Shown here: positions 46,929-55,967 of the stretch, one piece after another | Numbering within the stretch: position 1 is the stretch's first letter | Layout: the number at the start of each line of letters is the position of its first letter | DNA from: an uncultured Cohaesibacter sp. | Lineage (GTDB): Bacteria; Pseudomonadota; Alphaproteobacteria; Rhizobiales; Cohaesibacteraceae | Direction of reading: 5' to 3' | Length of the DNA stretch: 64,000 bases | NCBI RefSeq assembly: GCF_963676275.1 | Contig: NZ_OY781091.1 | Coordinates: 3,512,775-3,576,774 of the forward strand | The notes under the pieces: generated by a model | The model's input: only the letters and a program-made list of their open reading frames with translations | Database searches by the model: none | What the model was told of the DNA's origin: nothing | Position numbers and translations under genes: made by a program

Positions 46929-47672
46929 ATGGCTAAAATTCCTCTCGTGCCTGCGCGCAAACAGAAACTGTCTGATACGATCTATGCCCATATTCTCTCG
47001 CAAATCACCGCCGGAGAATATGCGTCGGGCGACAAGCTGCCCTCGGAGGCGGAACTGTCAGCCACATTCCATGTCTCCCGCCCGATCGTGCGCGAGGCCC
47101 TCTCAAGGCTGGCCACAGACGGGTTGATCTATTCAAAGCGCGGCATCGGCTCCTTCGTGGCAACCAAACCCTCAAAGCGGTTGACAGACTTTGCCAGCGC
47201 CTTTGACCTCTCCCGCTTCATCCGCTCCTTTGAACCGCGCATCGTGCTGGAGGTGGAGGCCGTCAGGCTCGCTGCCCAAAGACGAACCAGAGCAGAAGTG
47301 GAAGAAATCGCAGAGAGCGTTGAAGCGCTCAACCGGGCCATAGCCCGGGGAGAATTGGGGCAGACCGAAGACATCGCCTTTCACGATGCCATCGCGCGCG
47401 CCTCTCACAATGATTTTTTCGTCCAGCTGCTCTCAGATCTGCGCACGCCGGTTTTGGAAACCATGCATATCGGCCTTGAACTGGCCAGAGAAGCCGCACC
47501 TGCCCGCCGCTTGCGCATCATTGAGGAACATTCACGCATTCGCGATGCGATTGACACCAAGGACGGCGATACAGCCGCCGGTTACATGAAATATCACCTG
47601 CTGCAAGCCCGTGCCGCCATGCTCGACGCCCATCATCTGGAAAGCCACAGCCTCCAGAGTACCGATGACTAG
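46929..47672 (+). CDS. GntR-family regulator, FadR subfamily
   Basis: The 247-residue protein has a winged helix at about 8-75 (YAHILSQITAGEYASGDKLPSEAELSATFHVSRPIVREALSRL) and an all-helical FCD effector domain (about 90-235) with the metal-binding Asp/His pattern in EDIAFHDAIARASHN and EEHSRIRDAI. FCD regulators sense organic acids or sugar acids. It is divergent from the kinase-aldolase-transporter operon and should control it. The frame is open from 46629, but the region before 46929 lacks family similarity and contains an operator-like site. The start is uncertain, as no strong ribosome-binding site was found. Confidence 0.87.
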   Translation: MAKIPLVPARKQKLSDTIYAHILSQITAGEYASGDKLPSEAELSATFHVSRPIVREALSRLATDGLIYSKRGIGSFVATKPSKRLTDFASAFDLSRFIRSFEPRIVLEVEAVRLAAQRRTRAEVEEIAESVEALNRAIARGELGQTEDIAFHDAIARASHNDFFVQLLSDLRTPVLETMHIGLELAREAAPARRLRIIEEHSRIRDAIDTKDGDTAAGYMKYHLLQARAAMLDAHHLESHSLQSTDD

Positions 47673-47683
47673 CGCAACCAGAC

Positions 47684-47719
47684 AAAAAGGCCGGCACGCA
47701 TCAGCGCACCGGCCTTTTT
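47684..47719. terminator. Terminator after the FadR-type regulator
   Basis: AAAAAGGCCGG (47684-47694) pairs with CCGGCCTTTTT (47709-47719) around a 14-nt loop. It can work in both directions, so it may also end the two-partner secretion operon. Confidence 0.87.
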
Positions 47720-47854
47720 ATGTCTCTGATTTCTAGCCCCAGTTACTGGCCCTAGCTTCAGGCCCTGATCTCTGAAATGCTCCGATCAGCGCCGCAAACC
47801 ATATGCCTTTCTTCTCAAGAAAAGCCTTGTAGTGACCCTGAACGCTCGTGCCGA

Positions 47855-48460
47855 TTATTGCTGCTGCAAGGCATCAAGTGCCGCAGAGAAACCGTTCCAT
47901 GACAGCCGGATCATGATCTGCCGACCGGAAGCCTCGACAAAGCCCAGAGCACCATTCTCCGAAGCGGCCAGCAGCGCTTTCAGCTCCTTGTCGGCGAGTT
48001 GGGCCACAGCAACACAGCTACCCTGCAAACAATGCCGCCAGACCAGATTGATGACGCCTTCAGGCGCCTTGTCCTTGACAATCTCCGCAGCGACGAACGC
48101 CTTGCCCGGCAGAGCGATATTGACGGGCAGCACCGCCGTCATGGTCAGCGCCTCTGCCTTGGCCCTGCGCCCAAGTGCAATCTGGGCTACGGTTTGCCCC
48201 TTCACCTGAATGGTCTGTACGATTTCGCAAAGCCTCTCGGGAGCCTTGTCAGCATCGGCCTTGGCTGTCACGCAGCGCAGCACCCAGTCGCCATAAGTTG
48301 CCGTCGTAACCGATGGATCGCTCTGCTGTGCTTCTGTCGGCTTTGCTTTGGGTGTTTGCGCCCGCGCCTCTGTCTGCAAGGAGGCGAAAGAAAAGCCAAA
48401 AGACAAGGCAGCCAGCAGCGCCAACGCAGCCGAAGCCTTTTTAAACCGGAAGATGAACAT
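47855..48460 (-). CDS. Invasion-associated locus B (IalB) family periplasmic protein
   Basis: The 201-residue precursor has a Sec signal (KKASAALALLAALSFGFSFASLQTEARAQ) and the IalB pattern: TATYGDWVLRCVT, CEIVQTIQVKGQTVAQIALG, a middle strand block, then WRHCLQGSCVAVAQLADKEL with the disulfide-type CxxxxC. IalB of Bartonella is linked to erythrocyte entry, but the family is widespread in free-living alphaproteobacteria with no settled function. It lies 20 bp behind the TpsB gene, so it is probably the third gene of that operon. Confidence 0.87.
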   Translation of the reverse strand: MFIFRFKKASAALALLAALSFGFSFASLQTEARAQTPKAKPTEAQQSDPSVTTATYGDWVLRCVTAKADADKAPERLCEIVQTIQVKGQTVAQIALGRRAKAEALTMTAVLPVNIALPGKAFVAAEIVKDKAPEGVINLVWRHCLQGSCVAVAQLADKELKALLAASENGALGFVEASGRQIMIRLSWNGFSAALDALQQQ

Positions 48461-48480
48461 GAATAATCTCGATGCCCCTG

Positions 48481-50241
48481 TTAGAAATTTGCTTGCAGAG
48501 CAAAATTGAAGCGATTTTCATCGCCAATATGGTCTGCATCGCCATGCGCAGCTTCAACCGTCAGCGCAGTCGAACGACTGGTACCGACTTGCGAAAGCCC
48601 GATGCGAGCCCCCAGCCCGACCGACATGGCATTGGTCTGACTATATTCGCCCACGTTGGCCTGTTCCAGCGAAACTACACCGCCAGCGGCAAACAGATAA
48701 GGCTCGATAGCCATTCCGAGGCTATTTTGCCAGCCGAACCGCCGCGACATATTTTGTGGAAAGGCCCATTCGATGCGAGCGGCAATGGCGCTGTCACCGG
48801 TGATTGCACCACTGTCATAGGCCGAAAGCCAGCTCTGGCCACCGATACCCAGTTGCTCGGAAGCAACCAGAGGCTCTCCGAACGAGGTCTGCGCCTTGGC
48901 GGCAAGCGAGACATGGCCGAAATCCTGCCCGAAGGCATGCTGAAACCGCGCTTCGACGGACAATTTGGCAAAGTCGGGATCGGCCCCGTCACGCGATAAC
49001 GGCAAGGCAACGGTTCCCTCGCGCGCGCCGAGCGCATCAAGGCCGACAGACAGCGTTGCCGAACCACTCAGATGATCGCCATTGCCCAGATAGACATCGC
49101 CTTGCTGACTGAGGCGAACCACGCGCGTCTTGTCTTCGGTAAAGTCGGTCCGGCTGCCCAGCAAGTCCAGTTGCTGCACTTCATCGGACGCATCCAGCGA
49201 AATGACCGTAGACAGGTTGGCCGATCTGGAGCGAACCCAGTGATGCCCGAATTTGGCTGACAGGCGCTGGAAATGATCCGGCAATGTGTAGGCGGTAACG
49301 GCGGTTGGATGGGTGCGGCTGTCGACATATTCCAGCCCCAGCCAGTTGCTGCCAAGCCCGATCGGCACCGTAACACCGGCAACCATCTGCCTGTTGCGGG
49401 GATCGCTCTCAAAGATGCTATCATCATCAAGGCCAGGATATCCGGCAAGCTGCGCATAGACCACCTCGCCAAGGCCGAGCAGGCTATTGAAATTGACGCC
49501 GAGCCCGGCAGACCATGTCCCCATGCGGTCGGAAAGACCATTGTCAATGCTGACGGTCGCACTGACCGCATCATGACGACCATCAACCGTAATGATGGTG
49601 GAGCCGGGTTGCGTGCCTGCCTTGAGCGTGGAGCGCAAGTGAAGCCCGGGTATGTCGCCTGCCAGCAACAGCTGACGCTCGATATCCCTGCGGGTGATGT
49701 CGTTGCGCCCGACCAGCGGAGCCAGCATCTTCTCCACCCGCGCGCGCACCCTTTCAGGGATGGCCGATATATCGACCGATTCCACATATCCTCGGGTGAC
49801 GACAAGCTTGAGCGGATGACCATCCTGAATGGTTTGAGGCGGCAGGGAAACCCGAACCAGCAGATATCCTGCCCGCGCATAGGCCGCTTCCAACTGGCTG
49901 GCAGCAGCAAACAGCGCCGCCCCGCTCACGCGCTTGCCCTTGATGGAGCCCTCAATGACCGCAGTCTCCTCTGCCATGACAGGCAGACCGCCGGACACAT
50001 TCAGCCCCGAAGGGGTGACGAACAACTGATCCGCACCATCAGGCGCTTGCAAACCGCTTGATGCGGGCAAGGCCAGACCGCCGCCTGCTTGCTGAATGAT
50101 CGCGGGCGCATAACTTGGCCGCGCGACCTGACTGGCCGTCTGGGCCATCGCTGGCAGGCTGGCTCCCGCCAGTAACACAGGGCCAAGCAACATAAGGCTG
50201 GAACGGACAAAAGTGCTTTTCATGGTCTTGTTCATATTCAT
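48481..50241 (-). CDS. Two-partner secretion outer-membrane transporter (TpsB, ShlB/FhaC family)
   Basis: The 586-residue precursor has a Sec signal ending near ASLPAMAQ (about 34). POTRA domains follow at about 85-240 (AAYARAGYLLVRVSLPPQTIQDGHPLKLVVTRGYVESVDI; NDITRRDIERQLLLAGDIPG), and then a 16-strand beta barrel ending in NRFNFALQANF, a typical aromatic C-terminus. The secretion motif region near RIEWAFPQNM is present. It should export the adhesin encoded 7 bp upstream. Confidence 0.93.
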   Translation of the reverse strand: MNMNKTMKSTFVRSSLMLLGPVLLAGASLPAMAQTASQVARPSYAPAIIQQAGGGLALPASSGLQAPDGADQLFVTPSGLNVSGGLPVMAEETAVIEGSIKGKRVSGAALFAAASQLEAAYARAGYLLVRVSLPPQTIQDGHPLKLVVTRGYVESVDISAIPERVRARVEKMLAPLVGRNDITRRDIERQLLLAGDIPGLHLRSTLKAGTQPGSTIITVDGRHDAVSATVSIDNGLSDRMGTWSAGLGVNFNSLLGLGEVVYAQLAGYPGLDDDSIFESDPRNRQMVAGVTVPIGLGSNWLGLEYVDSRTHPTAVTAYTLPDHFQRLSAKFGHHWVRSRSANLSTVISLDASDEVQQLDLLGSRTDFTEDKTRVVRLSQQGDVYLGNGDHLSGSATLSVGLDALGAREGTVALPLSRDGADPDFAKLSVEARFQHAFGQDFGHVSLAAKAQTSFGEPLVASEQLGIGGQSWLSAYDSGAITGDSAIAARIEWAFPQNMSRRFGWQNSLGMAIEPYLFAAGGVVSLEQANVGEYSQTNAMSVGLGARIGLSQVGTSRSTALTVEAAHGDADHIGDENRFNFALQANF

Positions 50242-50248
50242 CAGCCCC

Positions 50249-53200
50249 CTAAAGACCGCTACAAATCATGGCCGAACTCGTGCCGGAAAAACAAACCGCA
50301 CCGGTCAGAAGAGGATCATCCGTGAGTGACATTTCACCCGTCACCTCCCCGCCAGAACCGTAAGCGAGCTGACTGCCTGCCCCAGCCCCTGACTCAGAGC
50401 CTGACCCAGCCCCTGAACCATCCCCCGCAGCGGAGGCGGCGTCAGAAGCCTCACCGGATGGAGACTGACCGGACAGACCGCCCTGCAGGGCAATGGACTG
50501 ACCATGCCCCTGATAGAAGCTCTTGGCGTAGAATTCCGAAGGAATAAAGCCAGCCATCGGGAAGGAAGACAGCGGACGTCCTGCGCCCGGATTCTCTGGT
50601 GTCTCCCCTCCGGGATTCTGTGGGGTCTCCCCTCCCGGATTCTCGTTGCCACCGGATTTGGCCAGAACAGTGAGAACACCATCCCTGTAGGTGATGCTAT
50701 AGTTGGCCATATCAGCACCGCTGGCATCGCTTGCATGGACGGCATAATCGCCCACAGCAGCTGCAGCATTCGCACCGGAAGACACCAGAGTGACGTCACC
50801 GATCTCATCACCATAGATCAGACCGTTGACAGAATAGGTCAGGGACGCCAGATCACCATAGGTTTTGGAAAGACTGTCCGCAGTGATCGTCAGAGCCCGC
50901 GGCGTCACCGTCAATGTGCCTGTTTCATAAGTAATCGCATAGTTGGAAAGCTTTGTGCCGAAGGCATCGCTTGCCGAGATCACATAGCTGCCGACATCAT
51001 CACGGCTATCAGTTCCGCCAGCCGTCAGAGTGACAGCGCTGATCTGATCCCCATTCACCAATCCGCTAACCGAATAGCTCAGGGACGCCAGATCACCATA
51101 GGTTTTGGAAAGACTGTCCGCCGTAATCGTCAGAGCGCGCGGCTTCACAACCACGGAGCCATCCACATAGACCACCCGATAAGCAACGCCTTTCTCGCTG
51201 GTCACAGAGGAGACACCCGAGACCGATACGGCATAGTTGCCCACATCGTTGGTCGCGCCATAGCTAGTGGAAAGGATCGGATCAAGCGACAGGCTGTCCC
51301 CCTCTTGCCCCAACAGATAAAGGCCCACCCCGCCATACTGATTGGACGCAAGAGCAGAGGCACTGTCACCATAGGAGACAACTTGAGAGCCAGCCATCAC
51401 CGCCACCACAGGCGAAAGGGCATAAAGCTCCGGATAATAGCCACTGCTGGGAGGAGCCCAGATATTCTGGAAATCCCAATAATACGCCAAGGACATGAAG
51501 CCTTCTGTATCCTGGAATTGCGCCTGCGTAAGCCCGGTTACCCCCGTTGCGTCTGCATCGGTGCCGACCCCCTGCAGGCTGCTGCCCGAATATTGAAGGA
51601 AGAAGGAATTGAGAACAAACGCTTGGGAACCATTCATCTTGCCGACAAGCCCACCAAGGACTGTAGTCTCCAGCGTCTGATCAGACACGCGCCCCGTAGA
51701 ATAGACGTTGGTCAAACTGCTCTCATCCAGCAAACCGACAAAGCCGCCAGCATATCCTTCAGAAGCGACTGTTGGCGAGACGGAAACATCGCCCCATGCG
51801 TAGGAATTGGTAACCCTGCTTAGATTGCCGATTGAACCGGCAAAGCCACCAACATATTTTTCTCCGGCATCATCGGCGAAAACGTCGCCTTTGGCATAGG
51901 AAGAGTCAATCTTTGCCACAGTTGCAGCTGCACCAACCAGCCCTCCGACATAGACCGAACCATCCGCGTCAGAGACAGCGACATCTCCCAATGCATAGGA
52001 ATAGGAAATAGTCGTATTAAAGGCCTGCCCCACCAAACCACCAACATAGGCTTGCCCACTTATAGAATATGCCGTGATCGCCACATCGGAATAGGAATTG
52101 CTAATGCTCACCCCCCCGCCTGTATCTCCGATCAAGCCACCAACATAGACATTCTCGCCACCGGACACCTGTATCTCACCCGTGACATAAGAATTCTCGA
52201 TGGAGCCGGAAGCATTGTAGCCGGCGATCCCGCCAACATATTTGTAGTCACCATAGATGGAAGCCAGACTGCCTGAGATGGAGATATCTTCAAGACCAAG
52301 ATTGCTGACATTGCCGTAATTGACCATGAGCAGACCGGCATAGATCTCCGATAAACTGTCCGTATTGATCGTCAGCCCGGAAATGGCATATCCATTCCCG
52401 TCAAGGCTTCCATCAAAAACCAGGCTGCTGTCGGTGCGCAAAGGTAGCCAGCCGGTGGAGCCCCAAACGCCGGAACTGACATCAGAACTGTCAGTATCAC
52501 TGGCATCGATATCCCCGGTCAATGCATAGGATCCCTTAAGATCCAATGCCATCAGGGCCAACTGATGTGTGTTGGAAATATAGACGACCCCGTCAACGGC
52601 ATCGGCTGCCTCAGAGCGCAGGATCGGGCGCATGTCACCCGTCTGATACCAGACATTGACAAAATCCCAACCCGAATATGCCCTCCCACGGGCCTCATCC
52701 GTGGTCAATCCGGCATCTGTAGCAAGACTTGGACTATTGCCAACGGCCTGCGTTTGACCGGTAGACACCTGATCATAATAGACACTATCCAGATTGCCAC
52801 TAACATAATAGCCGACAAGACCACCGGACATTCCAATACCGGAACTGACCGCACCGGAGGCGTAGCTCTGGGAAATATCGCCAGATTGATATCCAACCAG
52901 ACCACCTGAGTACATAATGACAGAATCCGAAGCTATCGCGCTTCCTGTCGCATAGCTCTGGGAAATAGCGCCAGATTGATATCCAACCAGACCACCGGCG
53001 TAAATATAAAGGGTCGAATCCGAAGCAGTCACGTTTCCTGTCGCATAGCTCTGGGAAATAGCGCTAGCTTGATATCCAACCAAACCACCTGAGTAAATAC
53101 GAACCGCGCCGGAAGCTATTACGCTCCCTGTCGCATAGCTCTGGGAAATAGCGCCATATTGCAATGCAACCAGACCACCAGCGAAACCAAAGGTCCCACC

Positions 53201-55576
53201 CGACGCGGTCACACTTCCTGTCGCATAGGCATTCTCAACAGTGCCGACCGTACTAGCTATCAGACCGCCTGCGAGAGCCTGATCTCCATTCGAGCTAGCA
53301 GTGACATCACCTGACGCATGCACATTGGAAAGAACACCATCATTTACATAGCCAACCAAGCCACCAGCGTAAGAATAGCCCCCTGTTTCTGCATAAACAG
53401 AAGCTGTCGAATATGATTTGGAAACGGAACCTCCATTCAAATAGCCAACCAGGCCACCAGCAAAATAAGTGCCACTATCGCTCGATGACAGTTTCACGGA
53501 ACCAGAGGCGAAAACATCACTGATCGCTCTCCCATTCTGCTCCGCCACCAGCAGACCGGCAGTGACACCAGATGAAGCATTCTCCAGATCGAGCGCCCCA
53601 TCGACCAGCCCGACATTGCGAATGGTACCCCGGCTAGCACCGAACAAACCATAATAGCCATCGCCGGCATTCGCATTGCGGATTGTCAGCCCGGAGATGG
53701 TGTGCCCAAGCCCGGTAAAGCTTCCACTAAAGTCTGAGACATCGTCTGGTCCGACAACAGCCCCTGAATAAACCACGGCCGATGCATCCAGATCTCCGGC
53801 AAGGGCATAATGGCCTGCAAGCCCGTCACCAAATTGCGTTATCGCGCTGCCATCAACAGCGCTCACCCCGTCAATTGCATCCAGATCCGCCATATTATCC
53901 AGCAGCGTATAGCCGACACCATTGATGGTCAGCGAGGCGCTTGTGCTGGCGAAATTGACGGAGGCATCAGAGCCGAGCGAATAGTCACCGGCAGCGGTGA
54001 TCAGTTCCAGCCCGCCCGTAGCCCCGTTCACCGAAATATCGGCATTGATAATGATATCGTTGGCCGCATCAAGCGTCAGCACCGTTCCGGCGTCCCATTC
54101 AATCGCGCTGGCCACTGTTATGTCGCCATCCTGCGTGCCACCGCTGCCGGTGGAAACCGTAACATTGGCGCTGCCCAGCGCAGCCTCCAGCACCGAGGTC
54201 AACAGCGTGCTGTCATCGGACGAAGCGGTAAAACTGGAGCCGCTACCGTCATCGGAAATGGTGAGATTGTAAGGATCAAGCAACAGGGTGCCAAATTGGC
54301 CGCTCGCGGCAGAAAGGTCTGTGAAGCCTTGATAGTCAAGCTGCTGCTTGCCGGAAACTTCGGCATCACCACCCGAACCAGAGCCCGCGCCGAGCGCCGT
54401 GATGGTGCCTTCAAAGCGCGTCAGTTCGTCCGACCAGACGACCACCTCGCCGCCATCGCCCTCTCCGGTAGCATCGGCACGGATCACCGTATCCGCATCC
54501 ACATTGGTGACATTTGCCCTCTGCATGCCATCGGCGCCATGTTTCAGCCCGCCAACCAGCACCGAACCACCACCGGCCTGCCCGGAAGCATCAAGCTCGG
54601 CCCCGACCAGATCAATCTCGGCCCCGGAAATCTTGATGGAGCCGCCCTTGCCCTTGCTGGCGCTTGCCGTAGCCTTGCCGGAAACCGTCACGCTTCCCCC
54701 GGCCCCGCCGCCAATAACGATAAGACCATTCTGGCCGGACATCGTCTTGGCCTCAACGACACCGGACATGTTGATCGCCTGCCGCGCAGCCTCGCGCGCC
54801 GTGGCCGCTTTCATCACAACCGAACCACCATTGGCGGAAAGCTTGCCGCTATTCTCAACCAGCGCGCCTTCGCCCTCGGCGTCGTCCTCGGTTGGCAGCG
54901 CCACCTGCATGAAGCCATCGCCGGACAGATCCAGCGTGATCTGCTCGCCTGACCCCAGTCCGATTTTGCCAAGCGGCACCGAGACAAGCCCGTCATTGCT
55001 GACCGACCCGCCCATCAGCGCCGCATAGCCGCCGCGCCCGACGGTGATCACGCCCTCATTGCTCACCGAGGCCGAAGCGCCATCGCCATTGAAGGTCAGA
55101 GATCCATCAAGAAAATCCTCGTCAGTGATGCCCAATGTCGAGGCGACAAAGCCGCCTCCCACCTTCACCGTTCCGCTTGACGTGATGGCGATACCGTTGG
55201 GATTGACCAGATAAACCTGACCATTGGCGCTGAGCGAACCGGCAATCGATGTGCCGGTAGAACCGGTCACCCGGTTCAGAATGGCCGAAGACCGGTCCGG
55301 CTGCACGAAGGTAACCGAATTGCCTGCGCCGATGGAAAAGCTGTTCCAGTTGACAATCGCCTGCTGGCTTGCCTGCGTGATCGTCATCGCGCTGCCATCA
55401 CTGCGAATGGCCGCAGCACCCGCAGCCACATTACCACCCGAGGGCAAAATGCCTGCCGCACCGGCAGGCAGGGCAGTCAAGGCCGAAGAGGCCAGAAGGA
55501 AAGACATCGAGAGCCAGCGAAGGCTGCATTTTCTGGAAACAAATTGGCTTTTACAAACGAAGACGCTCGGCTTCAT
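50249..55576 (-). CDS. Filamentous haemagglutinin-like adhesin (TpsA)
   Basis: The 1775-residue secreted protein has a signal peptide ending near residue 41 (PAGAAG), then a TPS domain (about 42-200) with NRVTG (101-105) and NPNGI (125-129), which steer it to its TpsB partner. A beta-helical region with many GLUG repeats (SGGLVGYQSGAISQSYATG) fills about 600-1400, and two MBG-type repeats (PRALTITADSLSKTYGDLASL) follow. The Gly/Pro/Ser-rich tail ends VCFSGTSSAMICSGL, a C-x9-C terminus resembling disulfide anchors of some TpsA adhesins. ATG 55576 has GGGAG upstream; the frame extends to 55714. Confidence 0.92.
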   Translation of the reverse strand: MKPSVFVCKSQFVSRKCSLRWLSMSFLLASSALTALPAGAAGILPSGGNVAAGAAAIRSDGSAMTITQASQQAIVNWNSFSIGAGNSVTFVQPDRSSAILNRVTGSTGTSIAGSLSANGQVYLVNPNGIAITSSGTVKVGGGFVASTLGITDEDFLDGSLTFNGDGASASVSNEGVITVGRGGYAALMGGSVSNDGLVSVPLGKIGLGSGEQITLDLSGDGFMQVALPTEDDAEGEGALVENSGKLSANGGSVVMKAATAREAARQAINMSGVVEAKTMSGQNGLIVIGGGAGGSVTVSGKATASASKGKGGSIKISGAEIDLVGAELDASGQAGGGSVLVGGLKHGADGMQRANVTNVDADTVIRADATGEGDGGEVVVWSDELTRFEGTITALGAGSGSGGDAEVSGKQQLDYQGFTDLSAASGQFGTLLLDPYNLTISDDGSGSSFTASSDDSTLLTSVLEAALGSANVTVSTGSGGTQDGDITVASAIEWDAGTVLTLDAANDIIINADISVNGATGGLELITAAGDYSLGSDASVNFASTSASLTINGVGYTLLDNMADLDAIDGVSAVDGSAITQFGDGLAGHYALAGDLDASAVVYSGAVVGPDDVSDFSGSFTGLGHTISGLTIRNANAGDGYYGLFGASRGTIRNVGLVDGALDLENASSGVTAGLLVAEQNGRAISDVFASGSVKLSSSDSGTYFAGGLVGYLNGGSVSKSYSTASVYAETGGYSYAGGLVGYVNDGVLSNVHASGDVTASSNGDQALAGGLIASTVGTVENAYATGSVTASGGTFGFAGGLVALQYGAISQSYATGSVIASGAVRIYSGGLVGYQASAISQSYATGNVTASDSTLYIYAGGLVGYQSGAISQSYATGSAIASDSVIMYSGGLVGYQSGDISQSYASGAVSSGIGMSGGLVGYYVSGNLDSVYYDQVSTGQTQAVGNSPSLATDAGLTTDEARGRAYSGWDFVNVWYQTGDMRPILRSEAADAVDGVVYISNTHQLALMALDLKGSYALTGDIDASDTDSSDVSSGVWGSTGWLPLRTDSSLVFDGSLDGNGYAISGLTINTDSLSEIYAGLLMVNYGNVSNLGLEDISISGSLASIYGDYKYVGGIAGYNASGSIENSYVTGEIQVSGGENVYVGGLIGDTGGGVSISNSYSDVAITAYSISGQAYVGGLVGQAFNTTISYSYALGDVAVSDADGSVYVGGLVGAAATVAKIDSSYAKGDVFADDAGEKYVGGFAGSIGNLSRVTNSYAWGDVSVSPTVASEGYAGGFVGLLDESSLTNVYSTGRVSDQTLETTVLGGLVGKMNGSQAFVLNSFFLQYSGSSLQGVGTDADATGVTGLTQAQFQDTEGFMSLAYYWDFQNIWAPPSSGYYPELYALSPVVAVMAGSQVVSYGDSASALASNQYGGVGLYLLGQEGDSLSLDPILSTSYGATNDVGNYAVSVSGVSSVTSEKGVAYRVVYVDGSVVVKPRALTITADSLSKTYGDLASLSYSVSGLVNGDQISAVTLTAGGTDSRDDVGSYVISASDAFGTKLSNYAITYETGTLTVTPRALTITADSLSKTYGDLASLTYSVNGLIYGDEIGDVTLVSSGANAAAAVGDYAVHASDASGADMANYSITYRDGVLTVLAKSGGNENPGGETPQNPGGETPENPGAGRPLSSFPMAGFIPSEFYAKSFYQGHGQSIALQGGLSGQSPSGEASDAASAAGDGSGAGSGSESGAGAGSQLAYGSGGEVTGEMSLTDDPLLTGAVCFSGTSSAMICSGL
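50840..51144. repeat. Two MBG-domain coding repeats, 240 bp apart
   Basis: A 41-bp stretch at 50840-50880 is identical at 51080-51120, and similarity continues for about 25 bp. It encodes the LSKTYGDLASL part of two adjacent MBG-type domains in the adhesin. The DNA identity suggests recent duplication or gene conversion. Confidence 0.85.
52860..53235. repeat. GLUG-coding tandem repeats in the adhesin gene
   Basis: Four or five copies of an approximately 75-90 bp unit with near-identical cores such as GTCGCATAGCTCTGGGAAAT, recurring near 52950, 53040 and 53130. They encode GLUG repeats of the form SQSYATGS-GGLVGYQ. Copy number could vary by recombination. Confidence 0.8.
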
Positions 55577-55967
55577 AGGCCCCAACTCCCTCTCAAACCG
55601 GCGCGAAAACAGCCACAGGGCCAGGCAACCGGGATGAAGATATCGCACGATAGTTGGAAAAATTTTTCTCACACGGAAGTTGAGCGTCAAATTGTCAAAA
55701 ATAGCATTCTGCACAAATTACAGAAAAACCAAGCAATTTGGAGCAACAAAAAGCAGTCGCAACATTTCGAAGCATTCAAATTTATTATTAAATATCACTA
55801 TAAAACTATAGAAAGTCATTTACTTATCGGGAAGCCCACCAGCCTCCAGAAATCGCCGACAGAGAAACGAATCATCAAATATGAATTATTGCCATTAGCA
55901 ATAAAGACAAGCCTAGAAATCGATTTTATTAGAGCAATGCATAGATGAAGGTAAATTTACCGCAAAA
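55577..55967. other. AT-rich upstream region of the adhesin operon, with a perfect palindrome
   Basis: About 390 bp, much lower in GC than the flanking genes, with no supported gene. GGTAAATTTACC (55950-55961), a perfect 12-bp palindrome, lies just past the sulfotransferase stop. The same core occurs upstream of the receiver paralogues (36231-36240). The adhesin promoter should lie here. Confidence 0.55.

Noticed and set aside
50504-51823. 439-residue plus-strand frame
   Set aside because: Antisense to the adhesin gene; the repeat structure of the adhesin creates long shadow frames.
52860-53235. CRISPR-like array
   Set aside because: The repeats are coding, in frame, with degenerate units and GLUG translation; there are no unique spacers of constant length.
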